Shown: positions 42,616-50,154 of the stretch, in pieces
Layout of the letters: each line of letters opens with the position of its first letter
Position numbering within the stretch: the stretch's first letter is position 1
Source of the DNA: JAVVHH01 sp964235765
GTDB lineage: Bacteria; Pseudomonadota; Alphaproteobacteria; Acetobacterales; Acetobacteraceae
DNA length: 64,000 nt
Assembly: GCA_964235765.1 (NCBI GenBank)
Contig: CAXSDH010000007.1
Span: forward strand, 22,037 to 86,036
Direction: 5' to 3'
Notes under the pieces: generated by a model
The model's input: the letters and a program-made list of their open reading frames with translations, nothing else
Database searches by the model: none
Told to the model about the DNA's origin: nothing
Translations under genes and position numbers: made by a program

Positions 42616-43817
42616 CACGCCGCCACCGCGCGGCGCGCGGCTTCGGCCAGCACGCGCACGCCCATCGCCAGGTCCTCGTCGCTGGTGTCCTCGGCCCAGT
42701 GGTGGCTGATGCCGCCGATGCTGGGCACGAACACCATCGCGGACGGGATCTTGCGGGCCATGTATTGCGCGTCGTGCCCGGCCCCGCTCGGCATGCGCTG
42801 CCAGCGGCCCGGCGTCAGCGCCTCCGCCGCGCCGGCCAGCGCGTCTTGCAGCGCCGGGTCGCAAAGCGCGGGCTTGGACTGGCTCATGATCTCGAGCGCC
42901 GCCGGGCAACGCTCGCGGCGGTTGTTCTCCTGCACGGCGCGAACGAGCACGCCGTGCAGCCGCTCCAGCACGTCGGCGGAGATGTCGCGGAACTGGAACA
43001 GCACCTCGGCGCGGCCGGGGATGATGCTGGGCGCGCCCGGGTGCAGGGCGATGCGCCCCGCCGTCCAGACCGTGCGGGGGCCGCAGTGCTTGGGAAACTC
43101 CTGATCGATCCAGGCCAGCAACCGCACCGCCGCCAGCCCGGCGTCGCGCCGCTCCGCCATGGTCGTGCCGCCGGCGTGGTCCTGCTGGCCCTCGAGAACG
43201 ATGCGGTACTGCCAGATGCCGACGATGCCGGTGACGACGCCGATCTGCTGCGCCTGGTTCTCCAGGCTGGTGCCCTGCTCGATGTGCATCTCGAAGAAGC
43301 CGCCATAGCGGCCCTCCTCCATCTGCGTTCGCGAGCGCCCGGCGAGCCCGGCCTCCCGCAGCGCGTCGCGCAGCTTCTTGCCGTGGTAACGGTTGGTGAG
43401 CCCGTCGATCTCCGCCTCCTCGAGCAGGCCGGTGAACGAGCGGGAGCCGATGAACGAGCCGTAATGGCCTTCCTCGTCCACGAAGGCGATGGCGTCCACC
43501 GGCAGGCCGGCGCGGGCCAGCGCCACGGCGGCCACCACGCCCAGCGCGCCGTCGAGCCAGCCGGCTTCATTCTGGCTTTCGATATGGCTGCCGACCAGCA
43601 GCTTGCGGCCGGGCCCGGGGTGGCGGCCGAGCACGTTGCCCACGCCGTCCATCTCAGGCGCGAGCCCGGCGTCCTGCATCCGCTGCATCAGCCAGCGGCG
43701 GGACTCCATGTCAACCTCGGTATACGTCGGGCGGTGCACGCCGGTCTTGAAGGCGCCGATGCGGCGCAGCGCGTGCAAGTCGGCCAGGAAGGCCACGGTA
43801 TCCGGCTCGGTGCTCAT
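42615..43817 (-). CDS. M20-family Zn amidohydrolase (N-carbamoyl amino acid/allantoate type)
   Basis: The ATG at 43817 begins MSTEPDTVAFLADLHALRRIGAF and gives 400 residues. Metal-ligand segments: LLVGSHIESQNEAGWLDGALGV (usually SHxDS), FVDEEGHYGSFIGSRSFTG, and FFEMHIEQGTSLE; also PSGAGHDAQYMARKIPSAMVFVPSIGGISHH at the end. These are hallmarks of the HyuC/AllC group (beta-ureidopropionase, L-carbamoylase, allantoate amidohydrolase). It probably hydrolyses a carbamoyl or amide compound. First gene of the operon. Confidence 0.9.
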   Translation of the reverse strand: MSTEPDTVAFLADLHALRRIGAFKTGVHRPTYTEVDMESRRWLMQRMQDAGLAPEMDGVGNVLGRHPGPGRKLLVGSHIESQNEAGWLDGALGVVAAVALARAGLPVDAIAFVDEEGHYGSFIGSRSFTGLLEEAEIDGLTNRYHGKKLRDALREAGLAGRSRTQMEEGRYGGFFEMHIEQGTSLENQAQQIGVVTGIVGIWQYRIVLEGQQDHAGGTTMAERRDAGLAAVRLLAWIDQEFPKHCGPRTVWTAGRIALHPGAPSIIPGRAEVLFQFRDISADVLERLHGVLVRAVQENNRRERCPAALEIMSQSKPALCDPALQDALAGAAEALTPGRWQRMPSGAGHDAQYMARKIPSAMVFVPSIGGISHHWAEDTSDEDLAMGVRVLAEAARRAVAA

Positions 43818-43903
43818 GCCGCGCAGACTGGCAACTTGCAGCAGCCGGGGCAAGATCGGGCGGGGCCCGGGCACATCGGCGCCCGGGCCCTCGCGATTGG
43901 CAG

Positions 43904-44167
43904 TTACTGTTGTGCGAGTTGCGCGGGGGTCTCGCTGTTCAGGCTCTCGACCGGCGCTTCGGAGGCGCTCTGCGCCACGATCTGCTCGCGGGGGGTGGCA
44001 AGCGCGTGCTGGCCGTCGAACGCCGGGGCCTGCACGCTGCCGGTATCGGCAGTGGCCACCCGGTCGTCCAGCGCGTGCGCGACGCCGGCCTGATACTCCT
44101 CGGCGGCCATCACGGGGGCAGCGGCGAGGGTCAGCAGAACGGCGGCGATTGCAAAGTTGATCTTCAT
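43904..44167 (-). CDS. Small secreted hypothetical protein
   Basis: Product of 87 residues with a classic signal peptide (MKINFAIAAVLLTLAAAPVMAAEE) and a mature part of about 65 residues rich in A, Q, S and acidic residues, likely disordered. It resembles no family known to me. It is divergent from hemB across about 240 bases, and its own upstream region is the only sizeable non-coding stretch here. Confidence 0.6.
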   Translation of the reverse strand: MKINFAIAAVLLTLAAAPVMAAEEYQAGVAHALDDRVATADTGSVQAPAFDGQHALATPREQIVAQSASEAPVESLNSETPAQLAQQ

Positions 44168-44410
44168 GATATCCAGGCTCCAAACGATGCCCCCGGAATA
44201 GGGAGCTGCACACCGGCGTGCCTTGCGGCAGCGGCCGGGGGCGGCGGGTTCTCCGTCGTCAGGACGTGATTTGGTGCGGCGGGGCCGATGCAACAGAGAC
44301 AGTTACAAGCACGAGCTATGCTCTGAACGCATGGTCACGAAGCCGCTACGGCGTTTGCGTGAAGCGGCACGCCCGCTGGCAACGCCGGCTCGGCCGTCTT
44401 ACAATGGGGC
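44168..44410. other. Divergent intergenic region upstream of hemB
   Basis: This 243-base stretch separates the small secreted gene from hemB. It is less GC-rich than its neighbours in the middle and presumably holds both promoters. I see no strong palindrome, RNA gene or clear sigma70 pair. Confidence 0.4.
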
Positions 44411-45376
44411 ATGTTCCCCACCACCCGGCTTCGACGGTTGCGCCAAACCGAGGCGATGCGCACCCTGGTGCGCGAACACCGCCTCTCCGCCCAGGACCTG
44501 ATCCTGCCGATCTTCATCGACGAAGCGGCTGACGCGCCCGTGCCGATCGCCGCCATGCCGGGCGTCTCCCGCATTCCCCTGTCGGGCCTTGCGCGCGAAG
44601 TGGAGGCGATCGCCCGCGATGGGGTGCGCGCCCTCATGCTGTTCGGCATTCCCCGGCAGAAGGATGCGACGGGCAGCGGCAGCCTGTCCGCCACCGGGCT
44701 GCTGGCGCGCATGACGCGCATCGCCAAAGAGGCCGCGCCGGAATTGGTCGTCATCACCGACAACTGCTTCTGCGAGTACACCGACCACGGCCATTGCGGC
44801 GTGTTGCAGGGCGGGCACGTGCACAACGACCTGACGCTCGAGAACCTGGGCCGCCAAGCGGTGGTGGCGGCGGAAGCGGGCGCCGACATGGTGGCGCCCT
44901 CGGCCATGATGGACGGCCAGGTGGCGGCGATCCGCGCGGCGCTCGACGGGGCGGGGCACCAGGGCACGCCGGTGATGGCCTATTCCAGCAAGTTTGCCTC
45001 CGCCTTCTACGGACCGTTCCGCGCCGCCGCGGGCTGCGACCTGCAAGGCGACCGCAAGGAATACCAGACCGACCCGATGAACGGCCGCGAAGCCTTGCGC
45101 GAATCGGCCGCCGACGAGGCGGAGGGCGCGGACTGGCTGATGGTCAAGCCCGGCATGCCCTACCTCGACGTCCTGGCCCGGCTGCGCGAGCGGACCAACC
45201 TGCCCATCGGCGCCTACCAGGTGAGCGGCGAGTACGCGATGCTGAAGTTCGCCGCCCAGGCTGGCGCGCTGGATGAGCAGCGCGTGGTGCGGGAGAGCCT
45301 GGGCGCCTTCAAGCGCGCGGGCGCGGACGTGATCCTCTCCTACTTCGCCCGCCAGGTGATCCGCGAGGGGTTCTGA
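44411..45376 (+). CDS. hemB: Porphobilinogen synthase (delta-aminolevulinic acid dehydratase)
   Basis: Product of 321 residues. The Zn site cysteines Cys119, Cys121 and Cys129 lie in ITDNCFCEYTDHGHCG, so the enzyme is of the cysteine-rich zinc type. The two active-site lysines are Lys194 (MAYSSKFASAFYGPF) and Lys246 (WLMVKPGMPYLD). It condenses two 5-aminolevulinate molecules to porphobilinogen in haem and corrin synthesis. It is monocistronic, with the hydroxyacid dehydrogenase converging 4 bases away. Confidence 0.97.
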   Translation: MFPTTRLRRLRQTEAMRTLVREHRLSAQDLILPIFIDEAADAPVPIAAMPGVSRIPLSGLAREVEAIARDGVRALMLFGIPRQKDATGSGSLSATGLLARMTRIAKEAAPELVVITDNCFCEYTDHGHCGVLQGGHVHNDLTLENLGRQAVVAAEAGADMVAPSAMMDGQVAAIRAALDGAGHQGTPVMAYSSKFASAFYGPFRAAAGCDLQGDRKEYQTDPMNGREALRESAADEAEGADWLMVKPGMPYLDVLARLRERTNLPIGAYQVSGEYAMLKFAAQAGALDEQRVVRESLGAFKRAGADVILSYFARQVIREGF

Positions 45377-45380
45377 CCAG

Positions 45381-46358
45381 CTAAGCCAGCACCTCCACGT
45401 TCACCACGTTCTCGCGGATCGGCGCGCCGTCCAGCACGCTGAGCAGGTTCCGTGCGGTGGCAGCGGCCATGCCGGCCATGGACTGCACCGTCACGCCGGC
45501 GACGTGCGGCGAGCTGATCACGTTCGGCAGCCGCACCAGCGGGTGGCCGGGGCCGACCGGCTCCTTGTCGAGCACGTCGAGCCCGGCGCCGCCGAGGTGG
45601 CCCGATTCCAACGCCGCCTGCAGCGCCGCTTCCTCGATGATGCCGCCACGGGCGGTGTTGACCAGGAAGGCGCCGGGCTTCATTTGGGCGAGCCGCGCTG
45701 CGCCGAACAAGCCGATGGTCTCCGTGTTGCGCGGGCAGTGGATGGTTACGTAGTCGGCCCGGCCGAGCGCCGCATCGAGGTCGACCGCCGGCTCGAAGCC
45801 CGCTTCCCGTATCGCCTCCGGCGGCACGTAGGGGTCATGCACCAGCACATGCATGCCGAAGGCGGCGCAACGCGGCGCGGTGCGGGTGCCGATGCGCCCG
45901 AAGCCCACCACCAGCACGGTGGCGCCCGCCATCTCCACCGGCAGCCCGCTCCGCCGCTCGTGCCAGGCGCCGTCGCGCATCCGCCGGTCCATCTCCAAGG
46001 CGCGCTTGGCCAAGGCCATCATCATGAACACCGCATGCTCGGCGACGCTGGTGGCGTTGGCGGTGCCGACCACCATCAGCGGCACGCCGCGCCCGGTCAG
46101 CGCGGGCACGTCCACGGCATCGAAGCCGACGCCCAGCCGGGCGGCCACTTCGAGCTTCGGGCTGGCCGCGATCTCCGCCGCCTTGAACGGCGTGTAGGAC
46201 AGCGCGACCCCGCTCGCATTGGCCAGCAGAGCATGGAAGTCGGCCGGCGCGATCGACGGTGGATACATCACCAGCTCGACATCCTGCCGCTGCCGCAGGA
46301 TGCGCAGCCCCGCCTCCTCCATGAAGTCGGCGATCAGCAGCACCTTCGCGTTCCGCAT
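45381..46358 (-). CDS. 2-hydroxyacid dehydrogenase (phosphoglycerate dehydrogenase-like)
   Basis: Product of 325 residues with NAD-binding VVGFGRIGTRTAPRCAAFG near 150-168 and the catalytic arginine, glutamate and histidine in VNTARGGIIEEAAL, VLDKEP and SSPHVAG. It is a short (no ACT domain) member, related to GhrB/hydroxypyruvate reductases. It is a paralogue of the dehydrogenase at 28191-29096 but differs markedly. It is divergent from the ABC binding-protein gene at 46412. Confidence 0.88.
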   Translation of the reverse strand: MRNAKVLLIADFMEEAGLRILRQRQDVELVMYPPSIAPADFHALLANASGVALSYTPFKAAEIAASPKLEVAARLGVGFDAVDVPALTGRGVPLMVVGTANATSVAEHAVFMMMALAKRALEMDRRMRDGAWHERRSGLPVEMAGATVLVVGFGRIGTRTAPRCAAFGMHVLVHDPYVPPEAIREAGFEPAVDLDAALGRADYVTIHCPRNTETIGLFGAARLAQMKPGAFLVNTARGGIIEEAALQAALESGHLGGAGLDVLDKEPVGPGHPLVRLPNVISSPHVAGVTVQSMAGMAAATARNLLSVLDGAPIRENVVNVEVLA

Positions 46359-46411
46359 CCTGGTGTCCTCCCCCTGTTCGGGCGATAGTACAGCTAAGCG
46401 GGGGTTTGGCC

Positions 46412-47404
46412 ATGAAGTGGATGCGATTTGGGCTGGCGATCATCGGCCTGCTGCTGGCGAGCGGCGGGGCGCGGGCTGAGACGGTGCGAATCGCCCGGCA
46501 GTTCGGCATCTCCTACCTGCCGCTGATCCTGATGCAGGACCAAGGATTGCTGGAGGCGGAAGCGCGCGCGCGCGGGCTCGACCTGGCCGTCGAATGGGTT
46601 ACCTTCACCGGCGGGCCGCCGATCAACGACGCGCTGATTTCCGGCAACATCGACCTCGCTGCCGGCGGCGTCGGCCCCATGCTGACCATCTGGGGCCGCA
46701 CGCGCGCCAACCTGCGGGTGAAGGCCGTCGCCGCGCTGGGCAACATGCCGGTGTGGCTGAACAGCAGCAACCCGGCGGTGCGCACGATCGCCGACTTCTC
46801 CGCGCGCGACCGGATCGCCCTGCCGGGGGTCAAGGTGTCGATCCAGGCGGTGATCCTGCAGATGGCGGCGCAGCAGGCGTTCGGCGCCGGGCAGCAGTAT
46901 CGGCTCGATCCGCTGACCGTGTCGATGGGCCATCCGGACGGCCAGGCGGCGCTGCTGGGCGGCAGCACCGAAATCACGGCGCACTTCACCTCCGCGCCCT
47001 ACATGTACGAGGAGTTGGCCTCGCCCCGCATCCACCGGGTGCTGAACAGCTACGACGTGCTGGGTGGGCCGCATACCTTCAACCTGGTTTGGGCCACCAG
47101 CCGCTACCACGACGCGCACCCGCAGGTCATTGCTGCCTTCCTCGCGGCGCTCGACAGGGCCATGGCGCTGATCGCGGAGCGCCCGCTGGACGCTGCGGCG
47201 ACCTGGGTGCGGGTGGAGAAGGCGCGCATGACCGCGGAGCAAGCGGCCGACCTGATCCGCCGGCCGGAGAACGATTGGACGACCACGCCCAAGCGGGTGA
47301 TGGATTTCATGACCTTCATGCACGCGACCGGCGGGCTGCCGCAACGCGCGGAAACCTGGAGGGACCTGTTCTTTCCGGAGATCCACGCGCAGGACGGCGG
47401 CTGA
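46412..47404 (+). CDS. NitT/TauT-type ABC transporter, periplasmic binding protein
   Basis: The ATG at 46412 gives 330 residues (a TTG two codons earlier is less likely). Signal peptide MKWMRFGLAIIGLLLASGGARA, then VRIARQFGISYLPLILMQDQGLLEAEARARGLDL, AALISGNIDLAAGGVGPML-like segment and a C-terminal WRDLFFPE. This is the TauA/SsuA/NMT1 group, which binds sulfonates, nitrate, aromatic acids or thiamine precursors. No permease or ATPase follows, so it is an orphan or shares components. Confidence 0.87.
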   Translation: MKWMRFGLAIIGLLLASGGARAETVRIARQFGISYLPLILMQDQGLLEAEARARGLDLAVEWVTFTGGPPINDALISGNIDLAAGGVGPMLTIWGRTRANLRVKAVAALGNMPVWLNSSNPAVRTIADFSARDRIALPGVKVSIQAVILQMAAQQAFGAGQQYRLDPLTVSMGHPDGQAALLGGSTEITAHFTSAPYMYEELASPRIHRVLNSYDVLGGPHTFNLVWATSRYHDAHPQVIAAFLAALDRAMALIAERPLDAAATWVRVEKARMTAEQAADLIRRPENDWTTTPKRVMDFMTFMHATGGLPQRAETWRDLFFPEIHAQDGG

Positions 47405-47481
47405 ACCACGCTTCATGGCGGGAAGCCGTATGGAACGCCTAGCTGGACGGTAGGTCGGGGCGACCGTACGAATTCGCACAA

Positions 47482-47513
47482 ACCCGCGCCCTTGCGGGTG
47501 TATAAGGCCTTAT
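47482..47513. promoter_or_regulatory. Hairpin and 12-base palindrome upstream of Crp/Fnr gene
   Basis: ACCCGC (47482-47487) pairs with GCGGGT (47494-47499), a likely terminator-like hairpin after the binding-protein gene. Just after it, ATAAGGCCTTAT at 47502-47513 is a perfect palindrome, about 70 bases upstream of the Crp/Fnr start. It could be an autoregulatory operator; the trxA leader carries a similar GATAGGCCTATC element. Confidence 0.35.
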
Positions 47514-47584
47514 CGTTCGCAGGTTAACCGGCAGCGGCGACCGAGAGAGTTCGTACTCCCGCCCTCTACACGCGAGGATGTACT

Positions 47585-48313
47585 ATGTCCGGCTTCGATC
47601 AGTCCGTTGCACGCAACCACCTGCTGGCAGGCCTCTCGCGCACAGACTTCGCCAGGGTTTCCCCCCATTTGCGGCGGGCCGACCTGCCTCTGCGAACCAC
47701 GTTGCACGGGCCGGGCGAGCCCATCGCAACGGTTTACTTTCCCGAAACCGGCTATGTTTCCTTGCTGGCCGCGCTGGAGGACGGCGATTCTGCTGAGGTC
47801 GGCATGGTCGGCTACGAGGGCGTGGTCGGCGTGCCCTTGATCCTGGGCGACAACCGCTCGGCGATCGAAGCCATGGTCCAGGATGCAGGGACGGCGCTGA
47901 TCATCGAGGCTTCCGCCTTCCGCCGCGCGCTCGACGAGAGTTCCACTCTCCTCGCATCGATGCTCCGCTATGCCATGGCGTTCAATGTCCAAGTGGCGAT
48001 GACGGCGGCCTGCAATGGGCGGCACCTCGTGGAGCAGCGGCTCGCCCGGTGGCTGTTGATGGCGCATGACCGAAGCGAGAACGATGAGTTCGCGATGACC
48101 CATGAGTTCCTGTCGACCATGCTCGGCGTTCGCCGGGCGGGGGTGACGGTGGCGGCGGGGAAGCTGCAGAAGGCCGGATATATCCGCTACGGGCAGGGCC
48201 GGATCAAGATCGCCGACCGGCCCGGCCTGGAAGCCGCTGCCTGCGAGTGCCACCGGATCGCGCGTAGCGAGTTCGAGCGCCTCCTTGGGCCACCTGCCCG
48301 CAACCGAGCCTGA
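47585..48313 (+). CDS. Crp/Fnr family transcriptional regulator
   Basis: Product of 242 residues. The N-terminal cyclic-nucleotide-type barrel is seen at VYFPETGYVSLLAALEDGDSAEVGMVGYEGVVGVPLILG (about 50-90). A C-terminal winged helix follows: FAMTHEFLSTMLGVRRAGVTVAAGKLQKAGYIRYGQGRIKI. No N-terminal cysteine cluster is present, so it is not an Fe-S FNR. Similar short-loop members are stress or oxygen-related regulators in rhizobia and Acetobacteraceae. The target is unknown; an upstream palindrome may be its own operator. Confidence 0.9.
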   Translation: MSGFDQSVARNHLLAGLSRTDFARVSPHLRRADLPLRTTLHGPGEPIATVYFPETGYVSLLAALEDGDSAEVGMVGYEGVVGVPLILGDNRSAIEAMVQDAGTALIIEASAFRRALDESSTLLASMLRYAMAFNVQVAMTAACNGRHLVEQRLARWLLMAHDRSENDEFAMTHEFLSTMLGVRRAGVTVAAGKLQKAGYIRYGQGRIKIADRPGLEAAACECHRIARSEFERLLGPPARNRA

Positions 48314-48436
48314 CCGCTTCGGCGGCCTGTGCCTTGTGCGGAATCGGACAGCGGCCGTGACTCGGCGCATCTAGCTTCGCCGCATCATGCGAAGGGGCAT
48401 CGGTGCCGCCTTCGCGCGTGAGCGAGAGGGTGCGTC

Positions 48437-48709
48437 ATGGGTCAATGCGTGTGGAATTCGGGCAATGGCGCCGCTCTCACGTGCCAGGTTGCCGACTTGC
48501 AGTTGACCGTCGTCACCGTCGGCGGAATGCCGCGCTACCTGGTTCGCCACTGGGACCGTGGCAGGCAGACCTTGGTGGGGCCGCCAGCCGATGCCGCGCT
48601 CCTGATGTCGGGGACCGGATCGAGCGTCTCGGGGGCGATGGCCGCCGCGGAAGCGGCCGCGACGCGGCTGGCCGCCGAAGCACAATCCGGCAATCGCGTG
48701 GCGATGTGA
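48437..48709 (+). CDS. Small hypothetical protein
   Basis: A 90-residue product beginning MGQCVWNSGNGAALTCQVADLQLTVVTVGG, mixed beta-like with an alanine-rich C-terminal helix (SGAMAAAEAAATRLAAEAQ). It has no signal peptide and no known domain. It sits between the Crp/Fnr gene and a decayed kinase gene, starting 124 bases after the former. The compact codon pattern supports coding, but the call is weak. Confidence 0.5.
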   Translation: MGQCVWNSGNGAALTCQVADLQLTVVTVGGMPRYLVRHWDRGRQTLVGPPADAALLMSGTGSSVSGAMAAAEAAATRLAAEAQSGNRVAM

Positions 48710-48720
48710 CCGCGGACTAA

Positions 48721-49514
48721 CACAGCACCCTCGGCCAGCAGACCGCCCTGGCGCGATTCGGCGAATTCGCCCTCAAGTCAGATCACCTGGACCACATCCT
48801 GCACGAAGCCTGCCGGCTGGTGAGCCAAGCCCTGCACGCGCCGCTCGTTAAGGTGATGGAGCTGCAGGATGGCGGGCGAAGCCTGCTGGTCCGGGCCGGC
48901 GTGGGATGGAAGCCGGGCGTGGTCGGCGAGACCAAGATCGGGATCGGGGAGCGTACCCCCCGAACGGCACGCCCTGATGACCGGCGAGCCGGTCCTCTCG
49001 CCCGATATCGCCACCGAACACCGCTTCGATTACGCCGATTTCGTTCGTGAGAACGGCGTGCAGGCGCCCTGCAAGGCGTCGCGGACGGGATCGAAGCCCT
49101 TCGCCTCCTTCATGAGAAAATCTACCGCACCGGAGAGGGGCTGGACCGGACCTGCCTGGGCACCTACCTGGCCGAACTTGCCGCGAGCCTGCTCGCTTTC
49201 CACGGCAAGGATATCGCTGCCAAGATCAGGCTGCTCTCCGACGTCGAAGGCATCGAGGTCGCCTCCGACCTCGCCACCCCCTTCGGGCTGATGCTGAGCG
49301 AGTTCGTCACCAACAGCCTGAGATACGCCTTCGACGGAGGGAGGGGGCATATCGGTCTGCGGGTCGAGAAGACCGAACACGAAATCCGCGTCACGTTCTG
49401 GGACGACGGCAAGGGCCTGCCCGCCAGTCCGGCGGCGTCTCGGTCTGGACATCGGACGGCGGCACCCGCCTCGTCGTGGCGCTGCCGGTCACGGCACAGC
49501 GCATCGCCGCTTGA
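48721..49514 (+). pseudogene. Decayed HWE/HisKA_2-type sensor histidine kinase
   Basis: Homologous protein pieces run in shifting frames. First QTALARFGEFALKSDHLDHILHEACRL and LVRAGVGWKPGVVGE (GAF domain) in one frame; then ERHALMTGEPVLSPDIATEHRFDYADFVRENGV in another; then ALRLLHEKIYRTGEGLDRT, LAELAASLLAFHGKD and VASDLATPFGLMLSEFVTNSLRYAFDG (HisKA_2/HATPase N box); finally GGVSVWTSDGGTRLVVALPVTAQRIAA in yet another frame, ending at TGA 49512-49514. The middle, including the phosphorylated histidine helix, is missing. At least two frameshifts and two deletions mean it is dead. It was probably a GAF-HWE kinase. Confidence 0.82.
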
Positions 49515-49517
49515 TCT

Positions 49518-49540
49518 AAGGCGCCTACCCAAGGCGCCTT
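49518..49540 (+). terminator. Hairpin terminator-like element after kinase remnant
   Basis: AAGGCGCCT (49518-49526) and AGGCGCCTT (49532-49540) form a perfect 9-base stem with a 5-base loop immediately after the pseudogene stop. There is no T-run beyond the TT in the stem, so it may be a weak or remnant terminator of the original kinase gene. Confidence 0.5.
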
Positions 49541-49624
49541 CAGCGTTCCGCCTTCCCGAGCGTGAAACTGGCCATTTGCATCCTGCAAGGTTAAGGGTGG
49601 GCGGTACGAACCAGGGCGGCGACC

Positions 49625-49990
49625 ATGGACCAAGTTGTCGGCTTGCGGCCCTTCGTGCCCGCCCGCGATTTCGAGTTGTCGAAGCGCTTCTACCAGGCTC
49701 TCGGGTTCCGGATCACGCATGAGGAACCGTCCATCGCCATGCTCAAGCTGGCGGGGTTCAGCTTCATCCTGCAGAACTTTTACGTGCGGGAAGCGGCGGA
49801 AACCCTCATGCTGCAACTGCTGGTGCGCGACGCCGACGCCTGGTGGCGCCAGGTGCAGCCCGAGGAGGCCCTGCGGGACTTCGACATTAAGCCGCCACGC
49901 CCGCCCAGCCTGCAAAGCTGGGGCATGAAGGTGGGCTTCATCGTCGACCCGTCCGGCGTGCTCTGGCACGTGGCTGAAATCCCGTTCTAA
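49625..49990 (+). CDS. VOC (glyoxalase/bleomycin resistance) family protein
   Basis: Product of 121 residues with the single-domain VOC layout: LRPFVPARDFELSKRFYQALGFRI (first module) and MKVGFIVDPSGVLWHVAEIP (last module, with the H/E metal ligands in the usual positions). It may be a metalloenzyme or a binding protein. Its neighbours give no pathway hint. The start follows an AGGGCGG-like site. Confidence 0.88.
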   Translation: MDQVVGLRPFVPARDFELSKRFYQALGFRITHEEPSIAMLKLAGFSFILQNFYVREAAETLMLQLLVRDADAWWRQVQPEEALRDFDIKPPRPPSLQSWGMKVGFIVDPSGVLWHVAEIPF

Positions 49991-50154
49991 GCAGGCGCTT
50001 GACCCCGGCCGGCACCGCCTCGAAGCTGCGCCGGACGCCAAAGGGAGCAACGCCATGGGCCTCGCGAAACTGGACCAATCGCCGGCCCTGGCGCGAGCCG
50101 CTCGCCTGGCCGCTGCCCCGCCTTGACGGCCGAAACTGCCTGGATGGAGGATGC

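Noticed and set aside
48437..48709. Small hypothetical gene as N-terminal part of the decayed kinase
   Set aside because: Its sequence has no PAS or GAF features and ends with a stop before the kinase-like segment; kept as a separate low-confidence gene.
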